NCBI RefSeq assembly: GCF_001421805.1
Contig: NZ_LMLC01000004.1
Span: 62,001-126,000 of the forward strand
Direction of reading: 5' to 3'
Length of the DNA: 64,000 nt
Source of the DNA: Sphingomonas sp. Leaf34
Lineage (GTDB): Bacteria; Pseudomonadota; Alphaproteobacteria; Sphingomonadales; Sphingomonadaceae
The translations under genes and the position numbers were made by a program. The notes under the pieces were generated by a model that saw only the letters and a program-made list of their open reading frames with translations, had not been told where the DNA came from and did not search any database. This document shows positions 34,135-42,758 of the stretch, piece by piece (within the stretch, counting starts at the first letter, position 1; every line of letters starts with the position of its first letter).

Positions 34135-35336
34135 GCGCCGACCGGCAGATCCCGGAACGCCTGATCCTTGTCGACGCGGATTTCGCCGGGGAGGCCGAGG
34201 ACGCGTTCGGCGATGATGTTCTTGAGGATCTCGTCGGTGCCGCCGGCGATGCGCAGGCCGGGCGCCCACATCGTCGCGGCGTGGAACGCGCCCTTCAGCG
34301 GGGTCAGCGCGGGGTCGGCGATGATGCCGTATTGATCGCCCGCCTCGACCGCGGTGTTGCCGATCGCCTGCAGCTGGTTGGCCGCGACGATCTTGCCGAT
34401 CGAGCTTTCGGGGCCGGGCACCTGGCCCTTCGACAGAGCGGTGATCGTCCGCATCCGCGTGTTGCGCAGGCCCTCGGACTGGACCCACCAGTCGGCGAGC
34501 TGCTGGCGGAACGCGGCGTCCTTGAGCAGCGGGCCGTCCGCGCCGCTCGCCTGGGCGGCAAAGGCGAGGATGTCTTCGGGGCCGACGCCGCCGCCCGTTC
34601 CGATCGCCAGACGCTCGTTCATCAGCGTGAACAGCGCGACCTTCCAGCCGCCGTCGATCGGGCCCAGCCGCTGCGCGTCGGGGATGCGGACGCCGGTGAA
34701 CCAGACCTCGTTGAAGTTCGAGCCGCCCGACATCTGGTGGATCGGCCGGATCTCGATTCCGGGTGCCTTCAGGTCGAGCCAGAACATCGTCAGGCCCTGA
34801 TGCTTGGGTACGTCCGGGTTGGTGCGGACCAGGACGATCCCGTAATCGCTGTAATGCGCGCCCGAGGTCCACACCTTCTGGCCGTTGACCACCCAGTCGT
34901 CGCCGTCACGCACCGCGCGCGTGCGGATCGCAGCGACGTCGGAGCCGCCGGCGGGTTCGGAGAAGAGCTGCGACCAAATCTCGTCGCCGCGGACCGCGGG
35001 GCCGACGAACCGCGTCTTGGTCGCATCGTCGGCATAGGCCATCACGGTCGGCACGCACATGCCAAGCCCGATCGTGAAATAGCTGCCGTCGACCGCGTGG
35101 CGCGCCTCTTCCTGCCCGAAGATGACGCTCTCGATCGGCGTGCCGCCGCCGCCGCCCCATTCGCGCGGCCAGGTGATGCACGCATAGCCGCCCGCCGCTT
35201 TGCGCGCCTGCCAAGCCTTCGCCTTGGCCATGGCGTCGGGATAGTGGCCGGCATCATGCTCGGCGATATTTTCGCCGAGCCAGTGCCGCGCGGCGGCGCG
35301 ATAGGTGGCTTCGTCGTCGCTGTCCTTGAAGTCCAT
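34131..35336 (-). CDS. Acyl-CoA dehydrogenase family protein (second of two)
   Basis: A 401-residue FAD enzyme with the family blocks WSQLFSEPAGGSDVAAIRT and VNGQKVWTSGAHYSDYGI, ending with the flavin-binding GTDEILKNIIAERVLGLP. It is unlike the adjacent acyl-CoA dehydrogenase, and such unlike pairs often form heteromers in sterol side-chain or other polycyclic degradation. It begins 12 nt after the upstream gene. The natural acyl-CoA is unknown. Confidence 0.93.
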   Translation of the reverse strand: MDFKDSDDEATYRAAARHWLGENIAEHDAGHYPDAMAKAKAWQARKAAGGYACITWPREWGGGGGTPIESVIFGQEEARHAVDGSYFTIGLGMCVPTVMAYADDATKTRFVGPAVRGDEIWSQLFSEPAGGSDVAAIRTRAVRDGDDWVVNGQKVWTSGAHYSDYGIVLVRTNPDVPKHQGLTMFWLDLKAPGIEIRPIHQMSGGSNFNEVWFTGVRIPDAQRLGPIDGGWKVALFTLMNERLAIGTGGGVGPEDILAFAAQASGADGPLLKDAAFRQQLADWWVQSEGLRNTRMRTITALSKGQVPGPESSIGKIVAANQLQAIGNTAVEAGDQYGIIADPALTPLKGAFHAATMWAPGLRIAGGTDEILKNIIAERVLGLPGEIRVDKDQAFRDLPVGA

Positions 35337-35348
35337 GTGCTGCTCCGA

Positions 35349-36446
35349 TCAGGCCGCGTTGCGCATTTCGAGTTGGCCGACGAGTCGTTCGCGCCAGGCC
35401 GCTGGGGCGCCCGCGACGAGCGCGAGCTGGCGCGAGCGGCGGTAATAGAGGTGGCAGTCGGACTCCCAAGTGAAGCCCATCCCGCCATGCGTCTGGATAT
35501 TCTCCTTCGACGCGAACCAATAGGCGTCGGACGCAGCGACGCGCGCGGTCGCGGCGGCGAGCGGCAGTTCGGCGGCGCCTGCGTTCAGCGCCCAGGCACC
35601 GTAATAGGCGTTGGACCGCGCGATCTCGGTCTTCACATACATGTCGGCGAGCTTGTGCTTGATCGCCTGATAGCCGCCAATCTGTCGCCCGAACGCGTAG
35701 CGATCGAGCGCATAGCCCTTCGCCATTTCGAGACAGCGATCCGCGCCGCCGAGCTGTTCGAACGCGAGCAGCACCGCCGCGCGGTCGAACACCGCCTGCA
35801 TCGCAGTGACGCCGTCGTCAGTGCCCAGCCGTTCGCAGGGGGCGTCGGTGAAGGTGAGGCGCGCGGCGCTGCGCGTCGGGTCGAGCGTTTCGAGGACTTC
35901 CGCTGTGACGCCCGCGCCTTTCTCGACGAGGTAGAGGCCGTCGCGCGCGACTACGACGATTATGTCGGCGACGTCGCCGTCGGTGACGGGGATCTTCTCG
36001 CCCGTGAGCGTACCGCCGGAAACGGTGGTGCGGATCGATCGCGCGGTGACGGGGCCTGCGCCTTCGGACGTCGCGAACGCGCCGATGACGTCGCCCGCCG
36101 CGATCCGGGGCAGCCACTTCACCTTCTGCGTGTCGCTGCCGTAGAGCATCAGCGCCTCGGCGACGAAATACACGGTCGAGGCGAACGGGATCGGCGCGCA
36201 GGCCCGACCGAGCTCCTCGGCGATCGCGCAGAGTTCGATATGGCCGAGCCCGAGCCCGCCAAATTCCTCGGGGATCGCCGCGCCGAGCCAGCCCTGTGCG
36301 CCGACCGCCTTCCACAATGCCGAGTCATAGGCGGTGCCGGGATCGTCGAGCACCGCGCGGACGCGGTCGCTGCCGCACTGCGCGGCGAGGAACTTGCGCG
36401 CCTCGTCCTTCAGGAATTTCTGGTCGTCGGAATAATCGAAGTTCAT
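35349..36446 (-). CDS. Acyl-CoA dehydrogenase family protein (first of two)
   Basis: A 365-residue member, shorter than usual (about 380-400), with the N-terminal helical domain NFDYSDDQKFLKDEARKFLA, the stretch AIPEEFGGLGLGHIEL, and the C-terminal RYAFGRQIGGYQAIKHKLAD and THGGMGFTWESDCHLYYRR. Start at 36446 overlaps the acyl-CoA synthetase stop by 4 nt. Together with the next gene it probably forms a heteromeric dehydrogenase; only one partner may carry the catalytic base. The substrate is unknown. Confidence 0.92.
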   Translation of the reverse strand: MNFDYSDDQKFLKDEARKFLAAQCGSDRVRAVLDDPGTAYDSALWKAVGAQGWLGAAIPEEFGGLGLGHIELCAIAEELGRACAPIPFASTVYFVAEALMLYGSDTQKVKWLPRIAAGDVIGAFATSEGAGPVTARSIRTTVSGGTLTGEKIPVTDGDVADIIVVVARDGLYLVEKGAGVTAEVLETLDPTRSAARLTFTDAPCERLGTDDGVTAMQAVFDRAAVLLAFEQLGGADRCLEMAKGYALDRYAFGRQIGGYQAIKHKLADMYVKTEIARSNAYYGAWALNAGAAELPLAAATARVAASDAYWFASKENIQTHGGMGFTWESDCHLYYRRSRQLALVAGAPAAWRERLVGQLEMRNAA

Positions 36447-37981
36447 GCAGGGTCCTTCGCATGCGCCCAATATTCGTCGCGGAGCAGGCGCTTGTAGAGC
36501 TTGCCCGTCTCGTGCCGCGGCAACGCGTCGCGGAAGTCGATGCGGCGCGGCGCCTTGACGTGGCTGAGGTTGGCGCGCGCAAACGCGCTGAGTTCGGCGG
36601 CGAGCTGCTCGCGGTCTTCGGACGGATCGGCGGGACAGACGATCGCCACCACCTGTTCGCCCATCTCGTCGTCGGGCGCGCCGATCACTGCGACGTCGGC
36701 GACCTTGGGATGCGTGACGAGCAGATTCTCGATCTCAGCCGGATAGATGTTCACGCCGCCCGAGATGATCATGAAGCTCTTGCGGTCGGTGAGGTAGAGA
36801 TAGCCCTCCTCGTCGAGCCAGCCGACATCGCCAAGCGTCGTCCAGCCCTGCGCGTTGGCGGCCTCCGCGGTCCTTTCGGGATCCTTGTGATATTCGAACG
36901 CGCCGCCGCCCGCGAAATACACGTCGCCTTCGGTGCGCGGCGGCAGCGCGGTGCCGTCCTCGTCGCAGATCATCGTCTGCGCGGTCAGGTTGCGGCCGAC
37001 CGAGCCCTTGTGCGTCAGCCATTCCGCGCTGGAGATCGCGCAGAAGCCGTTGCCTTCGGTGCCCGCATAATATTCGCCGATGATCGGGCCCCACCAGTCG
37101 ATCATCGCCTGCTTGACCGGGATCGGGCAGGGGGCCGCGGCGTGCCAGACCGCCTTCAGCGACGACACATCGCAGCGCGCGCGGACGTCGGGCGGGAGTT
37201 TGAGTAACCGGATGAAATGCGTCGGCACCCACTGCGCGTGCGTGACGTGGAATCGCTCGATCGCGGCGAGTGAAGCTTCGGGATCGAAATGCTCCATCAC
37301 GACGACGGTGCCGCCGACCTGATGCACCGCCATCGACCAGCGCAGCGGCGCGGCATGATAGAGTGGCGCGGGCGAGAGATAGACCATCTCGGGGCTGAAG
37401 CCGTACAGGCCCTTGCCGAGCATCACGAGCGGCGAGACATTGGTCCCGAACGGCTCCTCGGACAACGCGTGCTTGACGCCCTTCGGCTTGCCCGTGGTGC
37501 CCGACGAATAGAGCAGGATGCCGCCGGGGGATGGATCGGCGATCGACGTCGCGGGCATCGCGTCGCGCGCGGACTCGTACGCGTCATAGCCGTCGATCGC
37601 ACCGTCGACCATGTAGCGCCGGACGTCGGGCAGCAGGGCAACGAGCCCTGCCGCAACCCCGGCGCACCCCTTGCTCGCGACCAGCACGCGGCAATCGCCG
37701 TCGTCGATGATGTACGCAGCCTCGCCCGCGGTCAGCTTCGACGACAGGCACGTGCAATAGACGCCGGTGCGCTCGGCGGCCCACATAACCTCGAGATAGC
37801 GCGGCGAATTGTCCATCAGCACCGCGATGCCGTCGCCGCGTTTCAGCCCGAGCGACCGGAGCAGATGCGCGCCCTGGTTCGCGCGCGCGTCGAGGTCGCG
37901 ATACGACACCGTCTCGCCCGTCGCCGCCATGATATAGGCGGGTTTGTCGGGCGTCGTCAGCGCATGCGCGACGGGGTGCAT
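36443..37981 (-). CDS. Acyl-CoA synthetase (AMP-forming)
   Basis: A 512-residue ANL-superfamily ligase. The P-loop motif is LLYSSGTTGKPKGVKH, the adenylate-binding GEYYAGTEGNGF, the hinge/ATP motif LGDVGWLDEEGYLYLTDRK and the C-terminal Lys in PRHETGKLYKR. It activates a carboxylic acid to its CoA ester. The ATG at 37981 shares one base with the thiolase stop, so it is the second gene in the operon. Resembles FadD-type ligases for fatty, aromatic or steroid acids; which one is not resolved. Confidence 0.94.
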   Translation of the reverse strand: MHPVAHALTTPDKPAYIMAATGETVSYRDLDARANQGAHLLRSLGLKRGDGIAVLMDNSPRYLEVMWAAERTGVYCTCLSSKLTAGEAAYIIDDGDCRVLVASKGCAGVAAGLVALLPDVRRYMVDGAIDGYDAYESARDAMPATSIADPSPGGILLYSSGTTGKPKGVKHALSEEPFGTNVSPLVMLGKGLYGFSPEMVYLSPAPLYHAAPLRWSMAVHQVGGTVVVMEHFDPEASLAAIERFHVTHAQWVPTHFIRLLKLPPDVRARCDVSSLKAVWHAAAPCPIPVKQAMIDWWGPIIGEYYAGTEGNGFCAISSAEWLTHKGSVGRNLTAQTMICDEDGTALPPRTEGDVYFAGGGAFEYHKDPERTAEAANAQGWTTLGDVGWLDEEGYLYLTDRKSFMIISGGVNIYPAEIENLLVTHPKVADVAVIGAPDDEMGEQVVAIVCPADPSEDREQLAAELSAFARANLSHVKAPRRIDFRDALPRHETGKLYKRLLRDEYWAHAKDPA

Positions 37982-39234
37982 CAGACGCGCTCGATGATGA
38001 TCGCCGGCGCCATCCCGCCGCCCGCGCACATCGTCACGAGCCCACGCTTCAGGTCGCGGCGTTCGAGTTCGTCGAGGATCGTCCCGATCAGGATCGCGCC
38101 GGTCGCGCCGATCGGATGGCCGAGCGCGATCGAGCCGCCATTGACGTTCACCTTGTCACGATCGAGCTTCAGGTCGCGGATGAACTTCTCGGCGACCACC
38201 GCGAACGCCTCGTTGATCTCCCACAGGTCGATATCGTCGACAGTCAGCCCGGCCTTCGCCAGCACTTTCCGCGCCGCAGGGACGGGAGCGTTGAGCATCA
38301 GCGTCGGGTCGTCGCCCATGTTCGCCATCGCGACGATCCGCGCGCGCGGTTTGAGGCCGTGCTTGGCGGCATAGTCGGCGCTGGCGAGCAGCACGGCGGC
38401 CGCGCCGTCGACCACACCGGAGGAATTGCCGGCATGATGAACGTGCGCGATTTCGAGATCGGGATAGCGGCGGTTGATCTGTTTACGGAAGGTCGTGCCC
38501 TTGTCGTCGAGCGGTATGTCGGCGATCCCCGCGAATGACGGACGCAGCGCGGCGAGGCCCTCGGCGGTTGTGTCGGGGCGGGGATATTCGTCCTTCTCCA
38601 GCACCAGCGCGCCGGTGGCGTCGGTGACGGGGACGAGGCTGCGATCGAACCGCCCTTCGGCGATCGCCACCGCGGCGCGACGCTGGCTCTCCAGCCCGAG
38701 CGCTTCGAGCGTTGCGCGGTCGATCCCCTCGATGCTCGCGATCGCATCGGCGCAGATGCCCTGGTTGGATTGCGGATGCGCCGCGTCGAGCCGCGCGTTG
38801 CCCGAGCCGATCCCGAGCGGCCGTTTGCCCGCCGCCATGTCATCCTGCATCATCGTCGTGGTCAGCGACATCATCTCGGTGCCACCGGCGATGACGAGGT
38901 CTTCCATCCCGCTCATGATCTGCGCCGCGGCGAAGTTCACCGCGGTGATCCCGCCGCCGCAGAACCGGTCGAGCGTCGTCCCGCTCGCCTTGACGTCATA
39001 GCCCGCGTCGAGCGCCGCCATCCGCCCCAGATCGCCGCTCTGTTCGCCGCGCTGAGTCGAGGTCGACCAGATGATGTCGTCGATGTCGCCGGTGTCGAGA
39101 TGGTTGCGCTCGGCGATAGCCTTCAGGACGGTTGCCGCGAGATGCTGCGGGTGCATATGGGCCAGCGCGCCCTTGCCGGTCTTGCCGATCCCGCGCGGGG
39201 TACGGACGGCGTCGATGATCAGTGCCTCGGCCAC
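37981..39234 (-). CDS. Acetyl-CoA C-acetyltransferase (thiolase)
   Basis: A 417-residue thiolase. The acyl-binding Cys is in LDRFCGGGITAVN, the active-site region NEAFAVVAEKFI and GGSIALGHPIGATGA supplies the His, and the second Cys is in TMCAGGGMAPA. The chosen GTG at 39234 has AGGAGAG 4-5 nt upstream; a longer frame to 39318 has no such signal. It is the first gene of a six-gene operon and is divergent from the TetR gene. It would perform the last thiolytic cleavage of beta-oxidation. Confidence 0.94.
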   Translation of the reverse strand: MAEALIIDAVRTPRGIGKTGKGALAHMHPQHLAATVLKAIAERNHLDTGDIDDIIWSTSTQRGEQSGDLGRMAALDAGYDVKASGTTLDRFCGGGITAVNFAAAQIMSGMEDLVIAGGTEMMSLTTTMMQDDMAAGKRPLGIGSGNARLDAAHPQSNQGICADAIASIEGIDRATLEALGLESQRRAAVAIAEGRFDRSLVPVTDATGALVLEKDEYPRPDTTAEGLAALRPSFAGIADIPLDDKGTTFRKQINRRYPDLEIAHVHHAGNSSGVVDGAAAVLLASADYAAKHGLKPRARIVAMANMGDDPTLMLNAPVPAARKVLAKAGLTVDDIDLWEINEAFAVVAEKFIRDLKLDRDKVNVNGGSIALGHPIGATGAILIGTILDELERRDLKRGLVTMCAGGGMAPAIIIERV

Positions 39235-39303
39235 ATCGCTCTCCTGTTGCACCCGCCGGTCTGCTCCGATCGTAGTGCCTGTTGCCGGATTGCGTCCGGC
39301 TTC

Positions 39304-39325
39304 GTTACGACGTAACATTCGTTAT
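39304..39325. promoter_or_regulatory. TetR-type operator in the divergent tetR/thiolase region
   Basis: GTTACG-A-CGTAAC (39304-39316) is a perfect 6+6 palindrome, followed by a further half-site GTTAT that runs into the TetR start codon. The site lies between the divergent catabolic operon and the tetR gene, where binding could repress both. Confidence 0.6.
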
Positions 39326-39908
39326 GGGGATTGGCTTGTCAAGCACGGTATTGGTGGAAGAGATGGCGCCGCCGCGTGGCGATCTGGCGCCGCGCGACTG
39401 GCTGGAGATTGGGCTGTCGTCGCTCAAGACCGGCGGGCTGCGCGCGCTGAAACTGCGCAGCCTGGCGCTGGCGCTGGGTGCGTCGACCGGAAGCTTCTAC
39501 CATCATTTCAAGGATTTCGACGGCTATCATGCGGCGCTCGCTGGGTATTTCGTCGAGGCGCATATCGATCCACTGGTGGCCACGCTTACCGCGTCGGACT
39601 TGCCGCCGGTCGAACGGATCCGCGCGTTCGCCGATCATGTCCGCGATCACGACATGGCGCACCTCGCGCTCGCGATGCGCGCCTGGGCGAGAAGCGACGC
39701 GCGCGCGGCGGCAGCGATCCGCGAGCATGACGACAAGGTGATGGCGTTTCTCGTCGAGCAGTTGACCGCGCACGGGTTCGATTCGGTCGAAGCCGGGGTT
39801 CGTGCCTATGCGCTGCTCGCGATCGGTCTCAGCGAAGTGCATCCGGACGAGGCGATCGACCGCGACGTGCTCCGCCGCGGGTTGCTAACGCTGCTATGCG
39901 AGCGCTAG
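39324..39908 (+). CDS. TetR/AcrR family transcriptional regulator
   Basis: A 194-residue regulator. The N-terminal helix-turn-helix is in LRSLALALGASTGSFYHHFK followed by DFDGYHAALAGYF, the standard TetR pattern. The C-terminal ligand domain is not informative. The start at 39324 lacks a ribosome site, which may mean a leaderless transcript; an internal ATG at 39363 is the other option. It is divergent from the six-gene catabolic operon, has a palindrome at its start, and is followed in the same direction by the GMC oxidoreductase. It is probably the local repressor. Confidence 0.9.
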   Translation: MGIGLSSTVLVEEMAPPRGDLAPRDWLEIGLSSLKTGGLRALKLRSLALALGASTGSFYHHFKDFDGYHAALAGYFVEAHIDPLVATLTASDLPPVERIRAFADHVRDHDMAHLALAMRAWARSDARAAAAIREHDDKVMAFLVEQLTAHGFDSVEAGVRAYALLAIGLSEVHPDEAIDRDVLRRGLLTLLCER

Positions 39909-39965
39909 CCTGATGCCAAACCGCGACTCCGTAAAAAAGTGGAGCGCGAACAGGAGGATGCGGGC

Positions 39966-41585
39966 ATGCAGACGTATGACTATGTGATTATCGGCGCCGG
40001 TTCGGCCGGCTGCGTGCTCGCCGCGCGATTGACCGAAGACCCCCATGTGACGGTGCTGCTGCTCGAGGCGGGCGGGCGCAACGATGGCGTGCTGGTGCGG
40101 ATGCCCGCGGGGGTCGGCGAACTTATCAAGAGCAAGAATGCGAGCAACTGGGGCTTTTCAACCGAACCCGAGCCGCATCTCGACAACCGCCGGCTGTGGT
40201 GGCCGCGCGGCAAGGGGTTGGGCGGCAGCTCGTCGATCAACGGCATGATCTACACGCGGGGTCATCCGCAGGATTATGACGAGTGGCGGCAGATGGGGTT
40301 GCCGGGCTGGTCGTTCGACGACGTGCTGCCCTATTTCAAGCGGCTCGAAGGGCATCATCGCGGGGATTGCGACCTGCACGGTGGCGGCGGGCCGCTGACG
40401 ATCTCAAGCGGCGAGTCCGACAGCCCATTCTACGACGCGCTCGTCGAAGCGGGGCGGCAGGCGGGCTATCCCGTCACCGAGGATTTCAATGGCGCGAGCC
40501 AGGAGGGGTTCGGGCGCTACGATCTAACCGTTGCGGACGGTAAGCGGTGGAGCACGGCCGCGGCGTATCTGCGGCCGGTGTTGTCGCGGCGCAACCTAAC
40601 CTGCGTGACGGGCGCGCGGACGACTCGGATACGGATCGACAAGGGACGCGCGGTCGGTGTCGACTACGTGCTCGACAAGGGCGGGCGGACGGAGAGCGTT
40701 ACAGCTGCGCGCGAGGTGCTATTGTGTGCGGGCGCGGTGCAGTCGCCGCACATCCTCCAGCTGTCGGGGATCGGCGATCCCGACCGGCTGACCGCGGCGG
40801 GGATCGGTGTGGTCCACGCGCTGCCCGGTGTGGGCGAGAATCTGCAGGATCATCTCGACGTCGTGATGAACTGGACGTCGCGCGGGCTGCGCACCGGCTA
40901 TGCGATCACCAAGGGTATCTCGATGCTCGGCGTGGGGCTCAACTACATGCTCCGCGGCAAGGGGGCAGGGCGGCAGCAATTCCTCGAGGCGGGCGCGTTC
41001 GTGTCGTCGCGCGAGGGGCTGTCGCGCCCCGACGTGCAGATTCACGCGGTGCTCGCGATCATGCAGGATCACGGCAAGGTCAAGGCGACCGCAGACGGCT
41101 TCACGCTGCATCTCTGCCAGTTGCGCCCTGAAAGCCGAGGGCGGATCGGTGTCGCCTCGGCGGATCCGTTCGCCGATCCGGTGATCGCCGCCAACTATCT
41201 GGCGACCGCGGAGGATCGCCGGGTGATGCGCGCCTGTATCGGCATCGGTCGCGATGTCGCACGGCAGGCGGCGCTCGATCCGTACCGTGTCGCAGAAGTG
41301 TCCCCAGGCGAGGACGTGCGGACCGACGACGAGATCGACGCCTGGGTGCGCCGGACCGCGGAGACGATCTACCACCCGGTGGGGACGTGCAAGATGGGGA
41401 CGGCGGACGACGCGCTGGCAGTGGTCGATGCGACGTTAGCGGTGCGCGGGCTGCGAGGACTCCGGGTCGTGGATGCATCGGTGATGCCGACGCTGATCGG
41501 ATCGAACACCAACGCGCCGACGATCATGATCGCCGAGAAGGCCGCGGACATGATACGCGGGCGGCACCTGGCTAGGGCGGCCTGA
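39966..41585 (+). CDS. GMC family oxidoreductase (FAD alcohol dehydrogenase, AlkJ/choline-dehydrogenase-like)
   Basis: A 539-residue FAD enzyme. The ADP-binding N-terminus is YVIIGAGSAGCVLAARL, the GMC signature 1 is in GLGGSSSINGMIYTRG, signature 2 in LCAGAVQSPHILQLSGIG, and the catalytic His region near the C-terminus is TIYHPVGTCKMG, then ASVMPTLIGSNTNAP. The family oxidises aliphatic or aromatic alcohols to aldehydes. ATG at 39966 follows AGGAGG by about 8 nt. It lies 57 nt after tetR on the same strand, and it would supply the aldehyde for the CalB-like enzyme. Confidence 0.92.
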   Translation: MQTYDYVIIGAGSAGCVLAARLTEDPHVTVLLLEAGGRNDGVLVRMPAGVGELIKSKNASNWGFSTEPEPHLDNRRLWWPRGKGLGGSSSINGMIYTRGHPQDYDEWRQMGLPGWSFDDVLPYFKRLEGHHRGDCDLHGGGGPLTISSGESDSPFYDALVEAGRQAGYPVTEDFNGASQEGFGRYDLTVADGKRWSTAAAYLRPVLSRRNLTCVTGARTTRIRIDKGRAVGVDYVLDKGGRTESVTAAREVLLCAGAVQSPHILQLSGIGDPDRLTAAGIGVVHALPGVGENLQDHLDVVMNWTSRGLRTGYAITKGISMLGVGLNYMLRGKGAGRQQFLEAGAFVSSREGLSRPDVQIHAVLAIMQDHGKVKATADGFTLHLCQLRPESRGRIGVASADPFADPVIAANYLATAEDRRVMRACIGIGRDVARQAALDPYRVAEVSPGEDVRTDDEIDAWVRRTAETIYHPVGTCKMGTADDALAVVDATLAVRGLRGLRVVDASVMPTLIGSNTNAPTIMIAEKAADMIRGRHLARAA

Positions 41586-41600
41586 GGGCGCGGCCGCTTA

Positions 41601-41727
41601 ACCACCGAGATGCCCCTCCCCGGCGGAGGCCGGGGCCCAGTTTGGGAACGTTGTTAACGAAGAACCGCGCTTCGTTTACGCCGACCTTTCCAACTGGGCT
41701 CCGGCCTTCGCCGGAGTGGTGGGGGCG
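41601..41727. repeat. Palindromic repeat, class C (GGCGGAGGCCGGGGCCCAG...CTGGGCTCCGGCCTTCGCC)
   Basis: An inverted repeat of about 125 nt. The ends, ACCACC...GTGGT, are complementary, and the inner arms GCCCAGTTTGG / CCAACTGGGC flank an AT-richer loop. It directly follows the GMC gene and may act as its terminator. No second copy is in the window. Confidence 0.75.
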
Positions 41728-41762
41728 CCGCGCGATGGGGACCTCCGCCAGCCCCTATTTCC

Positions 41763-41844
41763 CGTCATCCTGACGAAAGTCAGGATCCAGGATCACAAGC
41801 GACGGCGTTCGTGGCACTGGATCCTGACTTTCGTCAGGATGACG
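41763..41844. repeat. Palindromic repeat, class A, perfect 28-bp arms
   Basis: The arms 41763-41790 and 41817-41844 are perfect inverted copies (CGTCATCCTGACGAAAGTCA and continuing GGATCCAG) with a 26-nt centre. The element matches that at 4420-4516. Together with the class C repeat it fills the gap between the GMC and SDR genes (convergent). Confidence 0.92.
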
Positions 41845-41874
41845 GTGGAACGAGGATGGGCGGCTCGGCCCGCT

Positions 41875-42654
41875 TTACCGCGGCGCCATCCGGATCGCGC
41901 CGTCCAGCCGCACGTCCTCGCCGTTGAAATACCCGCACTCGATCATCGTCAGCGCCAGCGCCGCGAACTCCTCCGGCCGCCCCAACCGCTTCGGAAACGG
42001 CACCGACGCCGCCAGCGCATCGCGCACCGGCTGCGGTGCTGCGGCCAACAACGGCGTGTCGAAGATCCCCGGCAGGATCGTGTTCACCCGGATCCCCTCG
42101 CTCATCAGGTCGCGCGCGATCGGCAAGGTCATGCCGACCACTCCCGCCTTCGACGCGGAATAGGCGGCTTGCCCCATCTGGCCATCCTCCGCCGCCGCAC
42201 TCGCCGTATTGACGATCGCGCCGCGCTCGCCGTCCGTGCCGGGATCCAGCGTCAGCATCCCCGCCGCCGACTTGGCGATGCAGCGGAACGTGCCGACCAG
42301 GTTGATCTGGATGATCCGGTCGAACGCATCGAGTGGGAAATGCTTGATCGAGCCGTCCTGCTTCGATCGCCCTGCGGTCTTCGCGGCATTCCCAGTGCCC
42401 GCGCAATTGACGAGGATCCGCTCCTGCCCATGCGCCGCGCGTGCTGCCGCGAACCCCGCATCGACGCTGTCATCCGACGTCACGTCGACCTTGCAGAAGA
42501 CGCCGCCAATCTCGTCGGCCAGCGCCTCGCCCTTGTCCACCTGGAGATCGAAGATCGCCACCTTCACGCCCTTGGCGGCCAGCGCGCGCGCGGTGGCGGC
42601 GCCCAGGCCCGACGCGCCGCCGGTCACGACGGCAGCACAATTTGCGAGGTCCAT
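41875..42654 (-). CDS. SDR family 3-hydroxyacyl-CoA dehydrogenase (HSD10-like)
   Basis: A 259-residue short-chain dehydrogenase. It has the cofactor loop TGGASGLGAATARAL, NCAGTGNA, and catalytic YSASK. The layout and the LILPGIF-like NTILPGIFDTPLL are those of type 10 17-beta-hydroxysteroid / 3-hydroxyacyl-CoA dehydrogenases. It would give the third beta-oxidation step in this neighbourhood. It is divergent from the P450 gene with about 100 nt between them, and AGGAGAG precedes its ATG. Confidence 0.9.
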   Translation of the reverse strand: MDLANCAAVVTGGASGLGAATARALAAKGVKVAIFDLQVDKGEALADEIGGVFCKVDVTSDDSVDAGFAAARAAHGQERILVNCAGTGNAAKTAGRSKQDGSIKHFPLDAFDRIIQINLVGTFRCIAKSAAGMLTLDPGTDGERGAIVNTASAAAEDGQMGQAAYSASKAGVVGMTLPIARDLMSEGIRVNTILPGIFDTPLLAAAPQPVRDALAASVPFPKRLGRPEEFAALALTMIECGYFNGEDVRLDGAIRMAPR

Positions 42655-42758
42655 GCATCTCTCCTGTCAAAGCCCCAAGATCCGCGTCCCGGTTGCAGAA
42701 CAATAGTTATGCTCGTATTCGAGGCTTGCCAAGCCGGCATGTCGCTGAGGATCCGACG

